Shown here: positions 1 through 5,426 of the stretch, piece after piece
Position numbering within the stretch: position 1 is the first letter of the stretch
How the letters are laid out: each line of letters starts with the position of its first letter
From: Candidatus Adiutrix sp.
Lineage (GTDB): Bacteria > Desulfobacterota > Desulfarculia > Adiutricales > Adiutricaceae
Reading direction: 5' to 3'
DNA length: 5,426 nt
NCBI GenBank assembly: GCA_031273445.1
Contig: JAISRV010000130.1
Coordinates: forward strand, 1-5,426
Notes under the pieces: generated by a model
Database searches by the model: none
What the model was told of the DNA's origin: nothing
The model's input: the letters and a program-made list of their open reading frames with translations, nothing else
Program-made: the position numbers and the translations under genes

Positions 1-2
1 GT

Positions 3-977
3 TGGTGCGGCGACTTTGCCCTTAGGCCGAAAATGGTTTTGACGCCTCCGGGCGAATCCGGCGACGAATTCGGTCTGTCCCGCTGTGAGGGTTGCGGCGC
101 CTGGCAAGTGGCCCCGCCGCTTCCCCCGGAGAAAATTCGCGCCTATTTTCTGGATCAGGCTCGCTGGCGTCCGGCTTCGGACCCGGACGGCCGCCTGGCG
201 GACCCGGCCGTTCATCTGGAATACAGGCGCGCCGAATATGGCCGCTACGCGGCGGCCATGAAACCGCACCTGGCGGCCGGCGGCCTCGTGCTCGACGTAG
301 GCGCCGGCGGCGGACTGATGCTTTCTCTTCTGCCGCCGCATTTGCGGCTTCTGGCTTTGGAGCCCCACCCGGCGGCGGCGGCGGCGGCCGGCCGGCGTGG
401 TCTCAAGGTCCTGAGCGACTGGGCGGAGGACATTGATTTTCCTCCCGCCAGCCTGGCCGCGCTGATCATGAACCAAACTCTGGATCATCTGCATGATCCG
501 GGTTATTTCATCTCCAGAGCTTCGACCTGGGTACGCCCTGGCGGTCTTATGCTCATATCCGGGCTTATAAATCCTGAAAGCTGGGCCGCCCGCGTCTATG
601 GCGCCCGTTTCAGATTATGGCACCCGATGCATCAGATCTACCCCACGCCGGCCGCGATGGCCGAGGTTCTGGGCGGCTGGGGTTTTGAAATCATCAACTG
701 GTGGCAACCTTATTTCGAGACGCCTCACGGAGGACTTCTGAAGTTGCTTTCCAGCCTTCCGGGCATGCTTGCGGCGACCGTAGGCCTTCCGAGCGATCGT
801 GTTTCCCCCCCCTGGCCGGGCAACATCTTCAGCTTTCTAGCTCGGAAGACTATTTTGAGCCGCCCGCTGGAAAAACCCGCCGCTCTTCTCAACTGGCGAA
901 GCGGCGGCCGTTGGCAGCTCAAAAGCGGCCATGTGGCTGGGCGAAGCCTGGATCGGCGGGGCGGCGGCCGGCCTTAG
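3..977 (+). CDS. Class I SAM-dependent methyltransferase with N-terminal zinc-ribbon-like segment (5' end outside window)
   Basis: Probably transfers a methyl group from S-adenosylmethionine to a small molecule or sugar in the cytoplasm; the substrate is unknown. Numbering from the ATG at 33, the SAM-binding glycine loop is VLDVGAGGG (residues 86-94), followed by the acidic end of strand 2 (LALEPHP, 107-113), the strand-4 region [13 protein letters not shown] (144-156) and the post-motif turn RPGGLMLIS (168-176). This is the Methyltransf_11/23-type order. The frame is open upstream to the window edge and encodes W-C-G just before the ATG. With the later pair RCEGCG (C18, C21), this suggests a split four-Cys zinc ribbon typical of many such methyltransferases, so the true start probably lies left of base 1. 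The recognisable fold ends near ARK (270-272). The last 42 residues are a basic, glycine-rich tail of no known match. It lies upstream of an asparagine-synthase-like gene, which hints at a glycan or natural-product locus. The family call is firm; the substrate is not. Confidence 0.87.
   Translation, partial: WCGDFALRPKMVLTPPGESGDEFGLSRCEGCGAWQVAPPLPPEKIRAYFLDQARWRPASDPDGRLADPAVHLEYRRAEYGRYAAAMKPHLAAGGLVLDVGAGGGLMLSLLPPHLRLLALEPHPAAAAAAGRRGLKVLSDWAEDIDFPPASLAALIMNQTLDHLHDPGYFISRASTWVRPGGLMLISGLINPESWAARVYGARFRLWHPMHQIYPTPAAMAEVLGGWGFEIINWWQPYFETPHGGLLKLLSSLPGMLAATVGLPSDRVSPPWPGNIFSFLARKTILSRPLEKPAALLNWRSGGRWQLKSGHVAGRSLDRRGGGRP
371..388 (+). repeat. (GGC)6 trinucleotide run inside the methyltransferase gene
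   Basis: Six perfect GGC units in tandem. In the gene frame they supply five GCG codons and then part of a GCC codon, making a six-alanine run (residues 114-119 from the ATG at 33) just after the acidic loop of strand 2. Changes in copy number would keep the frame and only lengthen or shorten a helix. It probably reflects GC-rich codon use rather than a functional repeat. Confidence 0.8.
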
Positions 978-999
978 AGTTTGTCTGTAAATCGTCGTT

Positions 1000-1027
1000 T
1001 TGTCGATCGCCGCCATGGCGGTATTAT
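1000..1027 (+). promoter_or_regulatory. Candidate sigma70-type promoter before the asparagine-synthase-like gene
   Basis: TTGTCG (1000-1005, four of six matches to TTGACA) and TATTAT (1022-1027, five of six matches to TATAAT) are separated by 16 bases. The AT-rich hexamer stands out in otherwise GC-rich DNA. Transcription would begin around 1034, giving a leader of roughly 35 bases that carries a strong ribosome binding site. The position in the 90-base gap between two genes fits. The match is by eye and has not been tested against the background frequency of such hexamers. Confidence 0.42.
1010..1021. promoter_or_regulatory. Perfect 12-bp palindrome in the promoter spacer, possible operator
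   Basis: CCGCCATGGCGG reads the same on both strands and fills the 3' part of the spacer, ending directly against the TATTAT hexamer. A dimeric regulator bound here would overlap RNA polymerase. No known regulator is recognised from the sequence, and short GC-rich palindromes also arise by chance, so the operator role is only inferred. Confidence 0.33.
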
Positions 1028-1028
1028 T

Positions 1029-1044
1029 CCGGGGCACGCTCCGG
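1029..1044 (+). other. Small GC-rich hairpin in the predicted leader
   Basis: CCGGGG (1029-1034) can pair with CTCCGG (1039-1044) through five Watson-Crick pairs and one G-U pair, around a CACG tetraloop. It lies at the predicted transcript start and ends ten bases before the ribosome binding site. No T-run follows, so it is not an intrinsic terminator. It could protect the 5' end of the message or be incidental. Confidence 0.35.
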
Positions 1045-1053
1045 CCTTGCGCG

Positions 1054-1060
1054 AAAGGGG
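1054..1060 (+). promoter_or_regulatory. Ribosome binding site deciding the start at 1068
   Basis: AAAGGGG sits seven bases before the ATG at 1068. A second in-frame ATG at 1074 would be 13 bases away, and the upstream in-frame TTG at 981 has no comparable site, so 1068 is preferred. Confidence 0.6.
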
Positions 1061-1067
1061 TTCAGCG

Positions 1068-2714
1068 ATGACGATGACCAGCCGGCGCGTTTTGTTCCAT
1101 GAGCGTCCGGAACGGAACGTTATCTTTCACAGCGGCCGTCTTTATGAGCCCGGCGCGCGAATCGAAGACGTCATGCGCGACCCGGCCCGTCTGAATTCCT
1201 GGGAAGCCGATCTGGCGGCGGTAGGCTACGAGGCCGAAACCGATCGTTGGCGGCTGGTTCGCGATTTCGGCCAGAGTCCGCTCTACTATGCGCTTCGTGC
1301 CGACGGTTTCGCCTGGAGCTTCACTTATGCAGGGCTCCTGGATCTTCTGGCCGAGCCGGAACCGGATGAGGCCGTCCTCTTCGATTATCTGGCCACCCAT
1401 TACCGGCATATCTTCCGCGATCCGGGGCGCACCTTTCACCGGGGCGTCCTTCAGGTCCCAGCCGGCTCATATGTGGACATCTCTTCGAGCCGGCCGCCTG
1501 TCGTGCGCCGCTGGCTGGATCTGTCGCACGATCCGGAGGTTTATCGCCTGGGGCCTGACGAGGCCACTTCGCGGCTGATGGAAATTATCAGCGACAGCGT
1601 GAAAAAGAGGGTTCTGGCGGCCCGGCGGCCCGCCTTCACTATTTCTTCCGGCCTCGACAGCGGCGCCGTGACGTCCCTGGCCGCGGCGCATCTGGATAAA
1701 GTCGAGGCTTTTTCCGTAGGCTATGCCGGCGAAGGCGTCGAGGAGTTCGACGAAACTTGGGGGGTTAACGAACTTACCCGCGGCCGCGACTGGAAATGGA
1801 CTCACCTGGTGCTGGAGCGCCCGGACCTGGTCGGCGAGACGCGGCGACTTATAGCCCGGACTAAAAGCCCCGTGACCACCGTCACCTGGCTGGCCTATTT
1901 TCTGATGGCCGAAAAACTGAATGGTTTCGAAGAAATGTTCAACGGGCTGGGCGGCGACGAGAGCCTGGCCGGCGAATTTACTCATTTTTTCTATTTTTTC
2001 GCTGATTTGAAAAAAGACGGCGACGACTCGCGACTGGCCGCCGAAGTCGAGGGTTGGAGCCGCCTGCACGATCACCCTGTTTTCAGGAAAAATTGGGACG
2101 TGTTGACGGATTTCTGGCGCCGCAACCTGGATTTAGCGAGCGGCGAAATGCGGGTCGACCGGAACGTCTATCAGGCCAACTGGCGTTTTTTTGAGCCGCA
2201 ATGGCTCAAGGCCTACGGCGACGCCGTTCCGCCCATGCCCAGGCCATATCCGAATTTTCTTTCCAATCGCCTTTATCAGGAAATAAATTTCGAAACGACC
2301 CCGCCCACTTTGTGGGGGCTCTGGCGGGCCAATGAAGCCTTGGGTTTGCGCGGGGTCGCGCCTTTTATGAGCCCGCGTCTTTTTAAATTGTGCTTGTCTT
2401 TGCCGGGCACGGTCAAGTATGATAACGGCGTGACCAAGGCGCTCCTGAGACGGGGGTTGGTCGGCCTTCTGCCTGAAAGTCTGCGTCTGAACACCAGAAA
2501 GATCGGCTTCAACGCCCCCATCCATCAATGGTTCAAAGAGCCCGGAGTGCGGGCGGCCACGCTGGAGATGCTCAATTACGGCCCTCTGGCCCGGCGCGGC
2601 TGGCTGCGCCCCGGCGCGGCCGAAGATATTTTTCGGGAACATGAAGAAGGCCGGGCCAATCACATGATGCTTTTGTGGCCCCTTTTAAACGCCTCGTTGT
2701 TTTTGAAAGATTGA
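1068..2714 (+). CDS. Asparagine-synthase-like ATP-dependent amide synthetase lacking the glutaminase cysteine
   Basis: 548 residues. Family members activate a carboxylate with ATP as an acyl-adenylate and form an amide. The synthetase half is well preserved: PP-loop SSGLDSG (193-199), VGYAGEGVEEFDE (217-229), the NGLGGDE loop (292-298) and the C-terminal block around RKIGFNAPIHQWF (477-489), preceded by TKALLRR (456-462). The N-terminal class II amidotransferase half is reduced. RDFGQSPLYYA (65-75) and FHRGVLQVPAGSY (123-135) match its later part, but only about 45 residues precede the first recognisable block, against roughly 100 in AsnB. There is no Met-Cys start, nor a Cys in the upstream in-frame extension. 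Glutamine hydrolysis is therefore unlikely; it may use free ammonia or an amine, or close a ring, as beta-lactam synthetase and lasso-peptide cyclases do. No lasso precursor or leader peptidase is seen. A homologue amidating sugar acids in a surface glycan locus is another option. Family certain, substrate unknown. Confidence 0.9.
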   Translation: MTMTSRRVLFHERPERNVIFHSGRLYEPGARIEDVMRDPARLNSWEADLAAVGYEAETDRWRLVRDFGQSPLYYALRADGFAWSFTYAGLLDLLAEPEPDEAVLFDYLATHYRHIFRDPGRTFHRGVLQVPAGSYVDISSSRPPVVRRWLDLSHDPEVYRLGPDEATSRLMEIISDSVKKRVLAARRPAFTISSGLDSGAVTSLAAAHLDKVEAFSVGYAGEGVEEFDETWGVNELTRGRDWKWTHLVLERPDLVGETRRLIARTKSPVTTVTWLAYFLMAEKLNGFEEMFNGLGGDESLAGEFTHFFYFFADLKKDGDDSRLAAEVEGWSRLHDHPVFRKNWDVLTDFWRRNLDLASGEMRVDRNVYQANWRFFEPQWLKAYGDAVPPMPRPYPNFLSNRLYQEINFETTPPTLWGLWRANEALGLRGVAPFMSPRLFKLCLSLPGTVKYDNGVTKALLRRGLVGLLPESLRLNTRKIGFNAPIHQWFKEPGVRAATLEMLNYGPLARRGWLRPGAAEDIFREHEEGRANHMMLLWPLLNASLFLKD

Positions 2715-2737
2715 CTCGCCGAATAAACATGTCATAT

Positions 2738-2744
2738 GAGGGAG
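2738..2744 (+). promoter_or_regulatory. Ribosome binding site deciding the start at 2751
   Basis: GAGGGAG lies six bases before the ATG at 2751. An earlier in-frame ATG at 2736 overlaps this site and has no good site of its own, so it is probably not used. Confidence 0.65.
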
Positions 2745-2750
2745 TTTTAC

Positions 2751-3188
2751 ATGATGAAAGTCGTCGCTGTCTCCGTCAGTTCGGAAAAGGGCGTCAAAAA
2801 GAATAATGTGCCGGAAATAACTGTCGTCGTTGATTCAGGCGTGGAAAACGACGCCCATGCCGGCCTCTCCCCTCAAAGGCAGGTCAGCCTTCTAGCCCAG
2901 GAGAGCATCGACATCATGGTTCGGCAGGGCCTGACGCTGGCCCCGGGCGATTTCGCCGAAAACATAACCACTTCCGGGCTGGAGTTGCATGTCCTGCCTT
3001 TGGGCGCGCGGCTTAAAATAGGGCCTGAGGCCGTCTTGGAGGTCTCGCAGATCGGCAAGATCTGTCATCACGGCTGCTCTATCAGGCAGACCGCCGGCTC
3101 TTGCATCATGCCCACGCACGGCATCTTCGGCCGGGTGATCGCCCTCGGCCGCATCCGCCCCGGCGACGTGATAGCGGTGGAAACATGA
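2751..3188 (+). CDS. Small MOSC-domain protein, predicted sulfur carrier linked to molybdenum cofactor
   Basis: 145 residues, essentially one MOSC domain (molybdenum cofactor sulfurase C-terminal fold), probably cytoplasmic. Visible family features are the opening MKVVAVSVSSEKG (2-14), DAHAG (34-38), RQVSLL (43-48) followed by E51, PGDFAENI (65-72), IGKICHHGC (101-109), then GSCIMPTHGIF (116-126) and a closing RPGDVI (136-141). The three cysteines (105, 109, 118) sit in the conserved C-terminal part; a MOSC cysteine has been proposed to carry sulfur as a persulfide. Short stand-alone proteins of this type are often found near, or fused to, MoaC or MogA cofactor enzymes, but no such gene is in view. 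The start at 2751 is chosen over 2736 because of the ribosome binding site and because family members begin at this point. It follows the asparagine-synthase-like gene by 36 bases and precedes mfd by 12, so cotranscription is likely. The exact biochemical role is unknown. Confidence 0.88.
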   Translation: MMKVVAVSVSSEKGVKKNNVPEITVVVDSGVENDAHAGLSPQRQVSLLAQESIDIMVRQGLTLAPGDFAENITTSGLELHVLPLGARLKIGPEAVLEVSQIGKICHHGCSIRQTAGSCIMPTHGIFGRVIALGRIRPGDVIAVET

Positions 3189-3200
3189 AGCGGCTGAAAC

Positions 3201-5426
<2,226 letters not shown>

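Noticed and set aside
961..980. GC-rich palindrome GGCCGGCC at the methyltransferase end as a terminator
   Set aside because: It has no loop and no following T-run; it is only a short self-complementary GC stretch within the coding tail.
981..1067. TTG at 981 as the start of the asparagine-synthase-like protein
   Set aside because: It has no good ribosome binding site, the extra 29 residues match nothing in the family, and the ATG at 1068 has a well-placed AAAGGGG.
1467..2075. A 202-codon open frame on the - strand
   Set aside because: It lies wholly antisense to the asparagine-synthase-like gene, shows no family motif, and is the kind of open antisense frame expected in high-GC coding DNA.
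1068..2714. Lasso-peptide cyclase assignment
   Set aside because: Cysteine loss fits, but no precursor peptide or transglutaminase-like leader peptidase is visible, so it is kept only as an alternative.
2703..2740. Possible promoter before the MOSC gene (TTGACT at 2711-2716)
   Set aside because: The -35-like hexamer is good, but no acceptable -10 lies 15-19 bases downstream, and a transcript from it would start in or after the ribosome binding site.

Overview
The window holds four genes, all on the + strand, in high-GC bacterial DNA. Base composition looks uniform along its length, with no insertion sequence, tRNA, rRNA, CRISPR array or clear intrinsic terminator. The organism is not identifiable from this stretch alone. 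The high GC, the short stand-alone MOSC protein and the Mfd sequence style would fit a Desulfobacterota-type (deltaproteobacterial) anaerobe, but that is a weak guess.

Region 1 (about 1-2714) looks like the end of an accessory, probably biosynthetic, cluster. It begins inside a class I SAM-dependent methyltransferase whose N-terminal zinc-ribbon-like Cys pairs start off the left edge. A 90-base gap follows, carrying a plausible sigma70-type promoter with a perfect 12-bp palindrome in its spacer, a small 5'-UTR hairpin and a good ribosome binding site. Next comes an asparagine-synthase-like ATP-dependent amide-forming enzyme. Its synthetase half is intact, but its glutaminase half is shortened and lacks the N-terminal catalytic cysteine. 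Such pairs occur in surface-polysaccharide and natural-product loci; the substrate cannot be read from the sequence.

Region 2 (2751-5426) looks like core genome. It has a small MOSC-domain protein (predicted sulfur carrier, linked to molybdenum-cofactor biology) followed 12 bases later by mfd, the transcription-repair coupling factor. The mfd gene runs off the right edge after 742 codons, through the UvrB-like module, the RNA-polymerase-interacting domain and the first half of the translocase motor.

The gaps between genes 2, 3 and 4 are 36 and 12 bases, so genes 2-4 could be one transcript, with the candidate promoter at about 1000-1027 as the only convincing start seen. The most noteworthy points are the cysteine-less, shortened asparagine-synthase-like enzyme, the single in-frame TAG separating it from the methyltransferase frame, and the palindrome-containing promoter between them. 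I see no clearly unprecedented system here.
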